Of a stretch of 45,730 nucleotides of DNA, positions 9,928 to 19,890 are shown in pieces. The notes under the pieces were generated by a model. That model saw only the letters and a program-made list of their open reading frames with translations, was not told the origin of the DNA and did no database searches. Origin of the DNA: Candidatus Nitrotoga sp. M5. GTDB taxonomy: Bacteria; Pseudomonadota; Gammaproteobacteria; Burkholderiales; Gallionellaceae. The position numbers and the translations under genes are program-made. Numbering within the stretch: position 1 is the stretch's first letter; each line of letters opens with the position of its first letter. The DNA lies in NCBI RefSeq assembly GCF_927904885.1, contig NZ_CAKMNW010000009.1, forward strand, positions 1-45,730, in the 5' to 3' direction.

Positions 9928-10926
9928 TTAATCGCGTAATTGTCGTTGATAACGATTCACTGCATTGTTGTGTTCACTTAATGTATTTGAAAATTGTGAA
10001 CTGCCGTTCCCACGCGCGACGAAATATAGAGCATCGGTCGAAGCGGGATGAAGCGTCGCCTGTATCGAGGCTAGCCCTGGCAGCGCGATTGGAGTAGGTG
10101 GCAGGCCTGCTCGAGTATAGGTATTGAAAGATGTATCAGCCAGCAAATCGCGCTTTCGTAAATTACCGTCGAAACTCTCTCCCAATCCGTAAATGACGGT
10201 TGGATCAGTTTGCAGTGGCATTCCCTTGCGTAGGCGGTTGATAAATACGGCCGCTATCATGCCTCGATCACTTGCCAGTCCTGTTTCTTTTTCCACAATA
10301 GAGGCCAGTATTAATACCTCATAGGTTGATTTAAAAGGCAAGTCAGGCGCGCGTTTTTGCCAGCTTTCCTGCAGGTGCAATTGCATAGTCTTGTAGGCGC
10401 GTTTCAACAACGCGAGATCACTTGAGCCTTTGGTGAAATAATAGGTGTCAGGAAAAAAATGTCCTTCTGCATAATCACCTGTTGCGCCGATATGTTGCAG
10501 TATCTCTGCTTCGGAAAGGGTCGCGCTATCATGCTGTATGGCTGAATTGCTATTCAATGCTGCGCGGAATTGATTGAATGTCCAGCCTTCAATTATGCTG
10601 AATTTACTCTGAGCGGCTTTTCCTTCGGTCACGATAGTTAATAACTCCAACATCGGGACCGCAGTTGTTAGCTCATAGTTACCAGCCTGTATCTGTGCAG
10701 ATTTGCCCAGCATGCGCGCCAACAAGACAAACATCCAATCATTGGGTAGTGCGCCAGCGTGATGCATCTGTCGCGCCGCGACTTTTAGACTGCTGCCCTT
10801 ATTGAGGGTAAACTCCAATGGAGACGTAGGCAGGGTCAATGGACGGGTAACATAATAGCCAATTGCACTCGCCAGTAGCACGGCCAAAAGTAGCACCAAG
10901 AGCAGCAAACGTTTAATCGTGCGCAT
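9928..10926 (-). CDS. mltG: Endolytic murein transglycosylase MltG (YceG-like)
   Basis: MltG is an inner-membrane lytic transglycosylase that cleaves nascent glycan strands and is thought to end peptidoglycan polymerisation. The 332 residues show an N-terminal membrane anchor (about 5-24), a LysM-like region and the YceG catalytic domain with EGHFFPDTYYF (154-164), ASIVEKETG (208-216, containing the catalytic Glu), LQTDPTVIYG and YTRAGLPPTPIALPG. Its start overlaps the end of pabC by 14 bases. The pabC-mltG pairing is conserved in proteobacteria, where tmk and holB usually follow; here a 260-base gap and the ccm operon follow instead. Confidence 0.95.
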   Translation of the reverse strand: MRTIKRLLLLVLLLAVLLASAIGYYVTRPLTLPTSPLEFTLNKGSSLKVAARQMHHAGALPNDWMFVLLARMLGKSAQIQAGNYELTTAVPMLELLTIVTEGKAAQSKFSIIEGWTFNQFRAALNSNSAIQHDSATLSEAEILQHIGATGDYAEGHFFPDTYYFTKGSSDLALLKRAYKTMQLHLQESWQKRAPDLPFKSTYEVLILASIVEKETGLASDRGMIAAVFINRLRKGMPLQTDPTVIYGLGESFDGNLRKRDLLADTSFNTYTRAGLPPTPIALPGLASIQATLHPASTDALYFVARGNGSSQFSNTLSEHNNAVNRYQRQLRD

Positions 10927-11728
10927 GGCTCAGCCATTCCTGCACTTGCATGGCAATCGGATGATGGTTCCAATCAATGCCTGACAGCTCACGAACTGGC
11001 CATAACCCAATCACACTATTCACCATAAATATTTCGTCGGCAACCAGTAATTCCGCCAGCCCAAACTGACTGACCCAACACGGCACACCATGTCTGGCGG
11101 CCCATTCAATCACGCGTTCACGCTGTATCCCGGCCACACCGCAGTTGGACAAATTCGGTGTAAATAATTCGCCGTCCCGAACCATAAATAAATTGCTTCG
11201 TATACCTTCAATCACATTGTCAAAATTATCCAGCAACAGTCCCTCTGCGATGTCTGGGTCACAACATTCCGCAGCAGCTAATACATTTTCCAAACGGTTA
11301 AGGTGCTTAATGCCAGCCAATTTTGGTTGATGAGCCAAGCGTAATTCACATACCCTAAGCTTTATACCGTGCGAATAATTTCTGTCTGGACAATCAAATG
11401 GAGGAGCGAAAGTCAGAATGCGTGTTGAAATCATATTTTCGGCTGGAGCATAGCCACGAGCTGACTGTTCGCCACGTGTAATGATTATTTTAGCTACACC
11501 ATCGGAGGGCCGCTGCTCAATCAAACGCTGCAATTCCTCTGACAGCAGCGCCGCTTCTGGACAAGTGATTTGTAATGCAATGCAATCTTGTTGCAACTTG
11601 TGATAATGACGCGACCAACATTGTATGTATCCACCGAGGACACGAAGCGTGCGGAATACGCCATCCCCATATATCAAGCCGCGGTCATGAATGCTAATAT
11701 GATCTCTAGGCACGCCATTGATTAGCAT
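10913..11728 (-). CDS. pabC: Aminodeoxychorismate lyase
   Basis: A PLP-dependent fold-type IV enzyme that converts 4-amino-4-deoxychorismate to p-aminobenzoate and pyruvate in folate synthesis. The probable Schiff-base lysine is K141 in AGIKHLNRLENV, and the N terminus MLINGVPRD...DRGLIYGDGVF is characteristic. I place the start at 11728, where AAGGAG lies a few bases upstream; the frame is open for seven more codons to 11749 without such a site. It could be confused with branched-chain or D-amino-acid aminotransferases, but position between fabF and mltG fits pabC. Confidence 0.9.
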   Translation of the reverse strand: MLINGVPRDHISIHDRGLIYGDGVFRTLRVLGGYIQCWSRHYHKLQQDCIALQITCPEAALLSEELQRLIEQRPSDGVAKIIITRGEQSARGYAPAENMISTRILTFAPPFDCPDRNYSHGIKLRVCELRLAHQPKLAGIKHLNRLENVLAAAECCDPDIAEGLLLDNFDNVIEGIRSNLFMVRDGELFTPNLSNCGVAGIQRERVIEWAARHGVPCWVSQFGLAELLVADEIFMVNSVIGLWPVRELSGIDWNHHPIAMQVQEWLSHAHD

Positions 11729-11754
11729 GTAGCTCCTTGAGATGTGCAAAAGTT

Positions 11755-12993
11755 TTAAACCTTACCGAACACCAAAGTTGCATTGGTGCCGCCAAAGCCG
11801 AATGAGTTGGACATAGCGACATTAATTGTCATATTGCGCGCAATATTAGGGACATAATCCATATCACACGATTCATCCTGCTCGAAAATATTAATGGTAG
11901 GCGGGGCAATCTGGTTGTGAATGCTAAGTGCTGAAAATATAGCCTCTATGCCGCCCGCTGCGCCCAGTAAATGTCCTGTCATGGATTTGGTAGAACTGAC
12001 CTTGACCATCTTCGCATGTTCGCCAAGGCAACGCTTCATTGCCATGGTTTCAGCCAAATCGCCTAGCGGGGTGGAAGTGCCGTGCGCATTAATATAGTCT
12101 ACCTGATCCACATTAAGTCCAGCGTTGCGCAAGGCATTATTCATACAGCGCGCTGCGCCCTCACCGTCCTCGCGCGGCGCAGTCATGTGGTATGCATCGG
12201 CACTCATGCCATAACCTGCTACTTCGGCGTAAATTTTTGCACCACGAGATTTGGCATGCTCATATTCTTCCAGTACTAAAACTCCAGCACCTTCTCCCAT
12301 CACAAAACCATCGCGCCCTTTGTCCCATGGACGGCTAGCGGTAGCAGGATCGTCATTGCGAGCGGAAAGCGCTCGTGCAGAGGAAAACCCCCCTAACGCT
12401 AGTGCACAAATGGACCCCTCAGAGCCGCCTGCGATCATAATGTCGGCGTCCCCATATTCGATTAACCGGGCAGATTCGCCTATGCAATGAGTGGCTGTGG
12501 AACAGGCTGTCACCATGGATAGATTTGGTCCTTTGAATCCATATTTGATGGACAGATTGCCTGAAATCATATTAATAATTGTACCTGGAATAAAGAACGG
12601 CGAGATTTTGCGTGAACCTGCCGCCAGATAGTCGTTGTGACTATCTTCAATCATCGGCAGCCCGCCGATACCAGATCCAATATTGACACCGATGCGCTCG
12701 GCATTTTGTTCAGTTACCTCGATCCCCGCGTCTTTAATTGCTTCTATACCAGCTGCCAGGCCGTAATGCATAAATAAATCCATACGCCGCGCATCCTTAG
12801 CCGAGATGTATTGGGTCACATCAAACCCTTTTACCTCCCCGGCTATCTGCGACGTAAACAGGCTGGCATCAAAACGAGTGATGTGGGTGATGCCCGATTT
12901 GCCATCAATGATATTTTGCCATGCTTGGGTAATTCCTGTACCAACAGGTGAAACAATACCCAAGCCAGTAATGACGACTCTGCGTTTTGTCAA
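11755..12993 (-). CDS. fabF: 3-oxoacyl-[acyl-carrier-protein] synthase II
   Basis: The condensing enzyme that extends acyl-ACP with malonyl-ACP in fatty acid elongation. The 412-residue protein carries the Cys-His-His triad: C164 in VTACSTATH, H304 in NAHGTSTPLGD and H341 in STKSMTGHLLGAAGG, plus the C-terminal SFGFGGTNATLVF. It lies 40 bases after acpP and ends 26 bases before the pabC start; the acpP-fabF-pabC-mltG order suggests one operon. Confidence 0.97.
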   Translation of the reverse strand: MTKRRVVITGLGIVSPVGTGITQAWQNIIDGKSGITHITRFDASLFTSQIAGEVKGFDVTQYISAKDARRMDLFMHYGLAAGIEAIKDAGIEVTEQNAERIGVNIGSGIGGLPMIEDSHNDYLAAGSRKISPFFIPGTIINMISGNLSIKYGFKGPNLSMVTACSTATHCIGESARLIEYGDADIMIAGGSEGSICALALGGFSSARALSARNDDPATASRPWDKGRDGFVMGEGAGVLVLEEYEHAKSRGAKIYAEVAGYGMSADAYHMTAPREDGEGAARCMNNALRNAGLNVDQVDYINAHGTSTPLGDLAETMAMKRCLGEHAKMVKVSSTKSMTGHLLGAAGGIEAIFSALSIHNQIAPPTINIFEQDESCDMDYVPNIARNMTINVAMSNSFGFGGTNATLVFGKV

Positions 12994-13033
12994 ACCGAAC
13001 TCCGTTATTTTAAGGAAAAAGCGAAAGGATTAA

Positions 13034-13270
13034 TTACTTAGGATGATCGTTAACGTAATCGACTGCCTGTTGCACTGTAGTGATTTTTTCAGCTTCTTCG
13101 TCTGGAATTTCACACTCGAACTCTTCTTCCAGTGCCATCACCAGCTCAACTGTATCCAATGAATCAGCCCCCAAGTCATTAACGAACGAAGACTCATTCT
13201 TTACTTCAGTCTCATTTACACCGAGTTGTTCAGCAACAATTTTCTTAACGCGTTGTTCGATACTAGACAT
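13034..13270 (-). CDS. acpP: Acyl carrier protein
   Basis: A 78-residue acidic protein that carries growing acyl chains on a phosphopantetheine attached to S37 in the canonical [18 protein letters not shown] motif. A good ribosome-binding site (GGAGAG) precedes the ATG. fabF follows at once. The usual upstream fab genes (fabH, fabD, fabG) are absent; pssA lies upstream instead, so the fatty-acid cluster is split in this genome. Confidence 0.98.
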   Translation of the reverse strand: MSSIEQRVKKIVAEQLGVNETEVKNESSFVNDLGADSLDTVELVMALEEEFECEIPDEEAEKITTVQQAVDYVNDHPK

Positions 13271-13310
13271 GTAACTCTCCTACTCTGGTTAAAGTTCAAA
13301 AAATTTCGGG

Positions 13311-13339
13311 ATTCTACCAAGCTTACCTCAAATTCCCAA
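13311..13339 (-). promoter_or_regulatory. Candidate sigma-70 promoter of acpP
   Basis: On the minus strand TTGGGA (13339-13334) and TAGAAT (13316-13311) are separated by 17 bases. Transcription would start about 35 bases before the acpP ATG. Good match and spacing, but unproven. Confidence 0.5.
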
Positions 13340-13511
13340 CTAACAGCTTCTCCCAACATTAAAATGAATCTGAAGGTTTATCTTATTCCCATCGAGGAAT
13401 GAATCTTAAATTGAATCAACGATGGATATAAGCTCAGGTATTCAGCATCATTCCGAACAAAACAGTGGACCATGCTTACTCTCTCTGCCACATTCTCTCT
13501 TTTGTGATCCA

Positions 13512-14264
13512 CTACGTGTGAGGGTTGGAAGTTTTCTTTCGAAAACTGAGCAACCACAGCACATAACCAGATAGGGCATAGCATAAGAAAAGCACAAATA
13601 ATACTCCGGGCGGATAACTGGAAATCAGTATAAAAAACAATGCAACCAAGATAATGACGATAAACGGCACGCTCTTACGCATATTAAAATCTTTGAAGCT
13701 ATAGAAGCGCACGTTGCTCACCATGCTCAAGCCGGCAAATACCGTGATGGCGACAGCATACCAACGTGCCTCCTGACCGCTATAGTGGTTATCCAGCACC
13801 ACCCAAACGAAACCTGCGATCACTGCGGCAGCAGCAGGGCTGGGCAGGCCTTGAAAAAATCGCTTATCTACAACTTCAATATTAGCGTTAAATCGTGCCA
13901 GTCGTAATGCTGTGCCAGCGCAATATATAAAAGCTGCGAACCAACCCAGTTTACCTAAGTCCTTAAACGCCCATTCATACATGAGCAAAGCGGGCGCCAC
14001 ACCGAATGAAACCATGTCGGAGAGGCTGTCATATTCCGCTCCAAATTCGCTTTGGGTGCGGGTCAGTCGCGCCACACGACCATCCAGACCATCTAGTACC
14101 ATAGCAATAAAAATTGCAACAGCAGCAAACTCAAACTTGCTATTCATTGCCTGCACGATGGAGTAAAAACCGGCAAACAGCGCCGCCGTAGTCAATAAGT
14201 TGGGTAGCAGGTAGATGCTGCGCCTGCGCAGATTCATCGGCTTTCTGTCATTCGGGTCAGTCAT
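13512..14264 (-). CDS. pssA: CDP-diacylglycerol-serine O-phosphatidyltransferase
   Basis: Makes phosphatidylserine from CDP-diacylglycerol and serine in the inner membrane. The 250-residue multi-helix protein has the complete CDP-alcohol phosphotransferase motif DGx2ARx8Gx3Dx3D, with D61, G62, A65, R66, G75, D79 and D83. It follows psd, the next enzyme in the pathway, so the two steps to phosphatidylethanolamine are encoded together. The 240 bases from its stop to acpP contain no gene I can support. Confidence 0.95.
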   Translation of the reverse strand: MTDPNDRKPMNLRRRSIYLLPNLLTTAALFAGFYSIVQAMNSKFEFAAVAIFIAMVLDGLDGRVARLTRTQSEFGAEYDSLSDMVSFGVAPALLMYEWAFKDLGKLGWFAAFIYCAGTALRLARFNANIEVVDKRFFQGLPSPAAAAVIAGFVWVVLDNHYSGQEARWYAVAITVFAGLSMVSNVRFYSFKDFNMRKSVPFIVIILVALFFILISSYPPGVLFVLFLCYALSGYVLWLLSFRKKTSNPHT

Positions 14265-14294
14265 GATTTTGAAAGACTCTCATTATATTGGCCT

Positions 14295-14945
14295 TTAGAT
14301 CTTGGTCAAAGCCGCCAATATCGTAGTAGTTGCCTGTACTTTATCACCAATAGCTACTTTTACGGTAGCCGTCAGCGGCAGGTACACATCAACGCGCGAG
14401 CCGAAGCGGATGAATCCATACCGCTGGCCACGTGTCAAATTACTCCCTTCTTTTACGTAACAGAGTATACGACGTGCAATCAAGCCAGCCACCTGCACAC
14501 TGGTTACGTCTTGCCCGTCAGCCCTTTTAATCCATATGGCATTTCGCTCATTTTCCAGCGAAGCCTTAGCCAGGTCAGCATTCACGAATTTGCCAGGGAA
14601 ATATTGGATGCGCTTCACCAAACCATCTATAGGACTACGATTGGAATGCACATTAAATACATTCATGAACACACTTATCTTGATGGCATCGCGCTGAACA
14701 TAGGGATCCTGCGTGCGTTCAACCGCGACAATGCGACCATCAGCAGGTGATAACACTGCATCGACATCTTGTGGGATTTCACGCGGTGGGTCGCGGAAAA
14801 ATTGCAGCACAAACAGCGCAACCAACCAAAACAAGAGCGACCATATGCCACCGCCTAAGAATGATACCAAACTTGCGATGAATACAGCGATAGCCAAGAA
14901 TGGCCAACCTTCGCGCGCAATGATTGGGTGGGGATAATTAGACAT
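14295..14945 (-). CDS. psd: Phosphatidylserine decarboxylase (short form)
   Basis: Converts phosphatidylserine to phosphatidylethanolamine. The 216-residue proenzyme has two hydrophobic segments near the N terminus and the self-cleavage site G182-S183 in [11 protein letters not shown], where Ser becomes the pyruvoyl group. The length matches the short bacterial type. It sits between ilvC and pssA, a common betaproteobacterial arrangement. Confidence 0.95.
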   Translation of the reverse strand: MSNYPHPIIAREGWPFLAIAVFIASLVSFLGGGIWSLLFWLVALFVLQFFRDPPREIPQDVDAVLSPADGRIVAVERTQDPYVQRDAIKISVFMNVFNVHSNRSPIDGLVKRIQYFPGKFVNADLAKASLENERNAIWIKRADGQDVTSVQVAGLIARRILCYVKEGSNLTRGQRYGFIRFGSRVDVYLPLTATVKVAIGDKVQATTTILAALTKI

Positions 14946-14992
14946 TAGAAGGGCGAAACGAAGAGTGAGTTTTTAGATGCAGGATTAAAGAA

Positions 14993-15055
14993 CAAAAAAA
15001 TGTAGCTTGGGATTGAGAGCGATCCAGCACTTACCATTCAAACTCTCAATCCCAG
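14993..15055 (-). terminator. Terminator after ilvC
   Basis: TGGGATTGAGAG (15008-15019) pairs perfectly with CTCTCAATCCCA (15043-15054), with a 23-base loop. On the minus strand a run of seven T's (14994-15000) follows about seven bases later. It lies just beyond the ilvC stop and would separate ilvIHC from psd-pssA. Confidence 0.6.
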
Positions 15056-15066
15056 CCCCATCATTC

Positions 15067-16110
<1,044 letters not shown>

Positions 16111-16117
16111 TTAAAAA

Positions 16118-16609
16118 TTAAAGTTTTAAAATGCGATCACCGCGCCCGATACCTGACGCGCCAGTACGCACGGTTTCTAAGATTAAGCTGCGGTCTATAG
16201 CTTGCAAGAAGCTTTCCAGTTTTTGGCCGGTGCCGGTTAATTCAATGGTGTACGTTTTGTCAGTCACATCAATAATGCATCCACGGAAAATATCTGTCAT
16301 ACGCTTCATCTCCTCACGCACCGAACCTATCGCACGCACCTTTACCAACATTAACTCACGCTCTAGATGTTCGCCTTCGCTCAGGTCCATCACCGCGACC
16401 ACTTCAATTAGCTTATTGAGCTGCTTGAAAATTTGCTCGATCACAGCGTCAGAACCACTAGTTACAATAGTGATGCGAGACAGGGTAGGATCTTCCGTGG
16501 GCGCCACAGTGAGTGACTCGATATTGTAGCCGCGCGCTGAAAACAAACCAGAAACACGTGATAAAGCGCCCGCTTCGTTTTCCGTCAACAAGGACATAAT
16601 ATGCCGCAT
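16118..16609 (-). CDS. ilvH: Acetolactate synthase small (regulatory) subunit
   Basis: Regulatory subunit that activates the large subunit and confers feedback control by branched-chain amino acids. In 163 residues it has an N-terminal ACT domain (MSLLTENEAGALSRVSGLFS, residues 5-24) and the C-terminal ALS small-subunit domain. Its ATG overlaps the large-subunit stop codon by one base (TAATG), so translation is coupled. Confidence 0.96.
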   Translation of the reverse strand: MRHIMSLLTENEAGALSRVSGLFSARGYNIESLTVAPTEDPTLSRITIVTSGSDAVIEQIFKQLNKLIEVVAVMDLSEGEHLERELMLVKVRAIGSVREEMKRMTDIFRGCIIDVTDKTYTIELTGTGQKLESFLQAIDRSLILETVRTGASGIGRGDRILKL

Positions 16610-18315
16610 TACAAATCCTCCGCCAGAATCACTTCAGACAAGCCCTTGCCACCCTGAACCATTGGGAAAACGTTCTCAGTCTGGTCTGTAATGAAATCCA
16701 TGAATACCAGTTGTTGCTTACGCTCAAATGCTTCTTTCAATGCTGGCTCCACGTCTGATGGCTTCTCAATGCGTATGCCAATATGTCCATAAGCTTCCGC
16801 CAACTTCACAAAATCGGGGAGCGCATCCATGTAGGATTCGGCATAACGGTTGCCATGGAAAAACTGCTGCCACTGGCGCACCATTCCTAGATAACGATTA
16901 TTCAACATGATAATTTTGAGCGGCAATTGAAACTGTTTGCAGGTGGAGAGCTCTTGAATGCACATTTGAATACTGCCTTCTCCAGTAACGCAAGCCACAT
17001 GGGCGCCTGGATGAGCAAGTTGTACGCCCATTGCGGCGGGCAAGCCGAAGCCCATGGTGCCCAATCCACCGGAGTTAATCCAGCGACGCGGCTTATCAAA
17101 TTTGTAGTATTGCGCCGCCCACATCTGATGCTGTCCGACATCGGAGGTGATGAAAGCCTCGCCTTGGGTAACTTCATACAGTTTTTCGATCACGAACTGC
17201 GGTTTAATGATTTCATCCGAATGTTTGTAAACTAAGCTATTCTTGCCGCGCCATTCCTTAATTTGCGCCCACCACGGTGCAATAGCCTGCTGATCTGGCT
17301 TCTCTTTGCTACCGCGCAATTCAGCCAGTAGATCGTCCAACACATTGGCTACATCGCCGACGATAGGCAAATCTACCTTCACTCGCTTGGAGATTGAGGA
17401 AGGGTCAATGTCAACATGGATGATCTTGCGCTTTTCCTGATTAAAGTGCTCAACATTACCAACCACCCGATCATCAAAGCGTGCTCCTATGGCCAGCAAT
17501 ACATCGCAATACTGCATTCCCATGTTTGCCTCGTACGTGCCATGCATGCCCAACATTCCAACAAATTGTTTGTCTGTTGCTGGATAGCCCCCTAAACCCA
17601 TCAACGTGTTGGTGCAGGGGAAGCCCAATAAATGCACCAGCTCGGTTAATTGCTTAGACGCATCAGCCAGGATTACACCGCCGCCCGCATAAATCATCGG
17701 TCTCTTGGCTGCTAGCAGCAACTGCACGGCAAGCTTGACCTGTCCCAAGTCACTTTGCTGAACCGGATTATAAGAACGGATGTTCACCGATGATGGATAG
17801 CTGAATTCTGTTTTATGACTGGATATGTCTTTTGGGATATCCACCAGCACTGGCCCAGGGCGACCGCTTTTGGCGAGATAAAAGGCTTTCTTAATGGTGC
17901 CGGCGATGTCCTTAACATCTTTCACCAGAAAATTATGCTTTACGCAAGGACGCGTTATGCCAACAGTATCTACCTCTTGAAAAGCATCTTCACCGATGGC
18001 ATGAGTCGGCACTTGGCCGCTGATAATTACCATCGGAATTGAATCCATATAAGCAGTGGCAATACCTGTGACTGCATTGGTCACGCCGGGGCCAGAGGTA
18101 ACTAACGCTACCCCCACCTTGTCAGTGGAACGTGCATACCCGTCGGCAGCATGCACCGCAGCCTGCTCGTGACGCACTAATATATGTTTAACTTGATCTT
18201 GAGTGAACAACGCATCGTAAATGTGCAAGACCGCACCGCCAGGGTATCCGAACACATATTCAGCCCCTTCTTCCTGCAAACATCTAATGGTTATCTCAGC
18301 GCCCGTCAGTTCCAT
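16609..18315 (-). CDS. ilvI: Acetolactate synthase large (catalytic) subunit
   Basis: ThDP- and FAD-dependent enzyme that condenses two pyruvates, or pyruvate and 2-oxobutyrate, at the start of branched-chain amino-acid synthesis. The 568 residues hold the catalytic Glu at E50 (VRHEQAAVHAADGYAR), the GGLGTMGFGLPAAMG stretch and the ThDP/Mg motif starting GEGS with downstream NN. It leads the ilvI-ilvH-ilvC unit. No leader peptide rich in Ile/Val/Leu codons was seen upstream, so classical attenuation is not obvious. Could equally be named ilvB. Confidence 0.96.
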   Translation of the reverse strand: MELTGAEITIRCLQEEGAEYVFGYPGGAVLHIYDALFTQDQVKHILVRHEQAAVHAADGYARSTDKVGVALVTSGPGVTNAVTGIATAYMDSIPMVIISGQVPTHAIGEDAFQEVDTVGITRPCVKHNFLVKDVKDIAGTIKKAFYLAKSGRPGPVLVDIPKDISSHKTEFSYPSSVNIRSYNPVQQSDLGQVKLAVQLLLAAKRPMIYAGGGVILADASKQLTELVHLLGFPCTNTLMGLGGYPATDKQFVGMLGMHGTYEANMGMQYCDVLLAIGARFDDRVVGNVEHFNQEKRKIIHVDIDPSSISKRVKVDLPIVGDVANVLDDLLAELRGSKEKPDQQAIAPWWAQIKEWRGKNSLVYKHSDEIIKPQFVIEKLYEVTQGEAFITSDVGQHQMWAAQYYKFDKPRRWINSGGLGTMGFGLPAAMGVQLAHPGAHVACVTGEGSIQMCIQELSTCKQFQLPLKIIMLNNRYLGMVRQWQQFFHGNRYAESYMDALPDFVKLAEAYGHIGIRIEKPSDVEPALKEAFERKQQLVFMDFITDQTENVFPMVQGGKGLSEVILAEDL

Positions 18316-18435
18316 GTCAAACTACCTTAGCAAACAATAATTAAAGAACCGTACAAGATAAAGGTTAGCCGCATTTTGGTCAACCCCTACGCTAGGGCTG
18401 GATTAAAAATTATCTATTGAGCTATAGTTAAATTT

Positions 18436-18454
18436 GTTAGTATTCAATACTAAC
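18436..18454. promoter_or_regulatory. Palindrome between ilvI and the sigma factor gene
   Basis: GTTAGTATT (18436-18444) and AATACTAAC (18446-18454) are exact inverted repeats around one base. The site lies in the 338-base divergent gap (18316-18653), 120 bases upstream of ilvI and 200 upstream of the sigma factor gene. The very short spacing is what a dimeric regulator's operator looks like. The rest of the gap is AT-rich, with no gene. Confidence 0.4.
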
Positions 18455-18653
18455 TGAATTCAGCATGGCATCTATAAAGATAATAGATAGCGATTATCCT
18501 ACATTGCAATGTTGCTCGTAAATATACTTGTCCGCATATATTTAGTTACCAGTAGCGCTGTATAATTTTTCGCACCTCGAGTTTGGAATTTCAGTAACCT
18601 TTGAACTTTCAATGTTGTTCTGTAGTTACCACCCATCATGAGGAGCACTTCAA

Positions 18654-19223
18654 CTGGCCAGTCACGACGAACTTTCCGAATTTCTCGCTGAAACCGAACG
18701 ACGTGCATACAAACAAGCGTTTTTCGCAATACGTGATGAACATGTGGCGCTAGATCTCGTACAGGACTCCATGCTTAAACTTGCCGAAAAGTATGGCAGT
18801 AAGCCCGCAAATGAGTTGCCCATGTTATTTCAGCGGATCCTGCAAAACACCATACGCGACCATTGCCGAAGGCAGAAAGTGCGTTCCAGGTGGACATCGC
18901 TGATGTCCTCGCTGATTCCTCACCACGAGGAGGCTGATTATGAGCCACTGGACAGCCTTCAAGACGAAGATAACAACAGCCAAGGACTTGCTCCTGATGC
19001 ATCGTTTGAACAATCCCAACTTATTGCTCTGATTGAAGAAGCATTAATCTTGCTTCCAGCTCGTCAACGAGAGGCCTTTCTGTTGCGTTACTGGGAGGAT
19101 ATGGATACTGCAGAAACAGCGACGATCATGGGTTGTTCGGAGGGTAGCGTCAAGACACACTGCTCACGCGCTACCCATAGCCTCGCGGTTATTATGAGGA
19201 AAAAAGGAGTTTACATGCCATGA
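18654..19223 (+). CDS. ECF-like RNA polymerase sigma factor, probable CTG start
   Basis: A sigma-70 family factor of 189 residues if started at CTG 18654. Region 2 lies at about residues 15-80 (DLVQDSMLKLAEKY...RILQNTIRDHCRRQK) and region 4 at 130-180 (LPARQREAFLLRYWEDMDTAETATIMGCSEGSVKTH). No ATG exists in frame before the conserved N terminus. The first ordinary start is GTG at 18744, which would remove the front of region 2 (RAYKQAFFAIRDEHVALD). CTG 18654 begins (M)ASHDELSEFLAETERR, which resembles the N terminus I recall for relatives, and AGGAG (18641-18645) lies eight bases upstream. It overlaps the DUF3619 gene by four bases and forms a three-gene unit with it and a DUF3106 gene. Confidence 0.85.
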   Translation: MASHDELSEFLAETERRAYKQAFFAIRDEHVALDLVQDSMLKLAEKYGSKPANELPMLFQRILQNTIRDHCRRQKVRSRWTSLMSSLIPHHEEADYEPLDSLQDEDNNSQGLAPDASFEQSQLIALIEEALILLPARQREAFLLRYWEDMDTAETATIMGCSEGSVKTHCSRATHSLAVIMRKKGVYMP

Positions 19224-19564
19224 AAAGAAAGGAGCTAAGCCATGAAAATATCAAACAACTGCTTAATCACTCTGTTGCACAGCTCGAACGACCGACGCTG
19301 ACACGCCTGCACCACGCACGGGAACAAGCCATGGCACGCTATGCCACGCGTTGTGCAGAGCCGGCGCTTACTCGGGCTGGGCATGCCATATGGCATGCTG
19401 TCGGCGCGCAACACAAGTCGCGCTGGTTAGCCACCATGTTGCTGCTCGCGACCATTCTGTTCAGTGCTACGACTTATTGGAATCAAAACGCAAAATCTGA
19501 TATAACCGACATAGATATTGCCATTCTGACTGGTGATTTGCCCATACGCTTTTACGTTGACTGA
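19220..19564 (+). CDS. DUF3619 family membrane protein
   Basis: A 114-residue protein with a basic, amphipathic N-terminal half (1-66), one transmembrane helix (about 69-85) and the conserved C-terminal end AILTGDLPIRFYVD, the hallmark of DUF3619 (typically ILTDDLPxxAYLD). Its ATG overlaps the sigma factor stop. This arrangement, a small single-pass protein translated with an ECF sigma factor, suggests it acts as a membrane-bound anti-sigma partner; that is inferred from position, not shown. Confidence 0.85.
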   Translation: MKRKELSHENIKQLLNHSVAQLERPTLTRLHHAREQAMARYATRCAEPALTRAGHAIWHAVGAQHKSRWLATMLLLATILFSATTYWNQNAKSDITDIDIAILTGDLPIRFYVD

Positions 19565-19572
19565 TTCAAATC

Positions 19573-19890
19573 ATGACCCTGATCCGCCATCGCCTGTTCG
19601 TATTATTTTGTATCACCATATTATTGTTTCTGCCAGCTATAGCTGGAGCACAGTCGTGGGAGAGTCTTACCCCAGCTCAACAAGAGGCATTAGCTCCGCT
19701 CTCAAAGGAGTGGAATACACTGCAAATACAGCAGCAGAAACACCTTATCAAGTTGGCGAAGCACTATCCACAGCTTGATGCATTGCAGAAACAACGGTTG
19801 CATAACAGACTGGATAAGTGGAGCAAGCTAACGCCTGAACAGCGAGACCGTGCCCGCGAAAAATTCCAGTCAATTAGCAAAACTCCTTAG
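19573..19890 (+). CDS. DUF3106 family secreted protein
   Basis: A 105-residue protein with a signal peptide (residues 1-26, ending AGAQS) and a helical, charged mature part with the repeating pattern LTPAQQEALAPLSKEWN...LTPEQRDRAREKFQ typical of DUF3106. Probably periplasmic. It begins eight bases after the DUF3619 gene and completes the sigma factor unit. Such helical periplasmic proteins recall stress sensors of the CpxP/RseA context, but no function is established. Confidence 0.85.
   Translation: MTLIRHRLFVLFCITILLFLPAIAGAQSWESLTPAQQEALAPLSKEWNTLQIQQQKHLIKLAKHYPQLDALQKQRLHNRLDKWSKLTPEQRDRAREKFQSISKTP

Noticed and set aside
18316..18653. Attenuation leader for the ilv operon
   Set aside because: No short reading frame rich in Ile, Val or Leu codons with a following terminator was seen on the minus strand.
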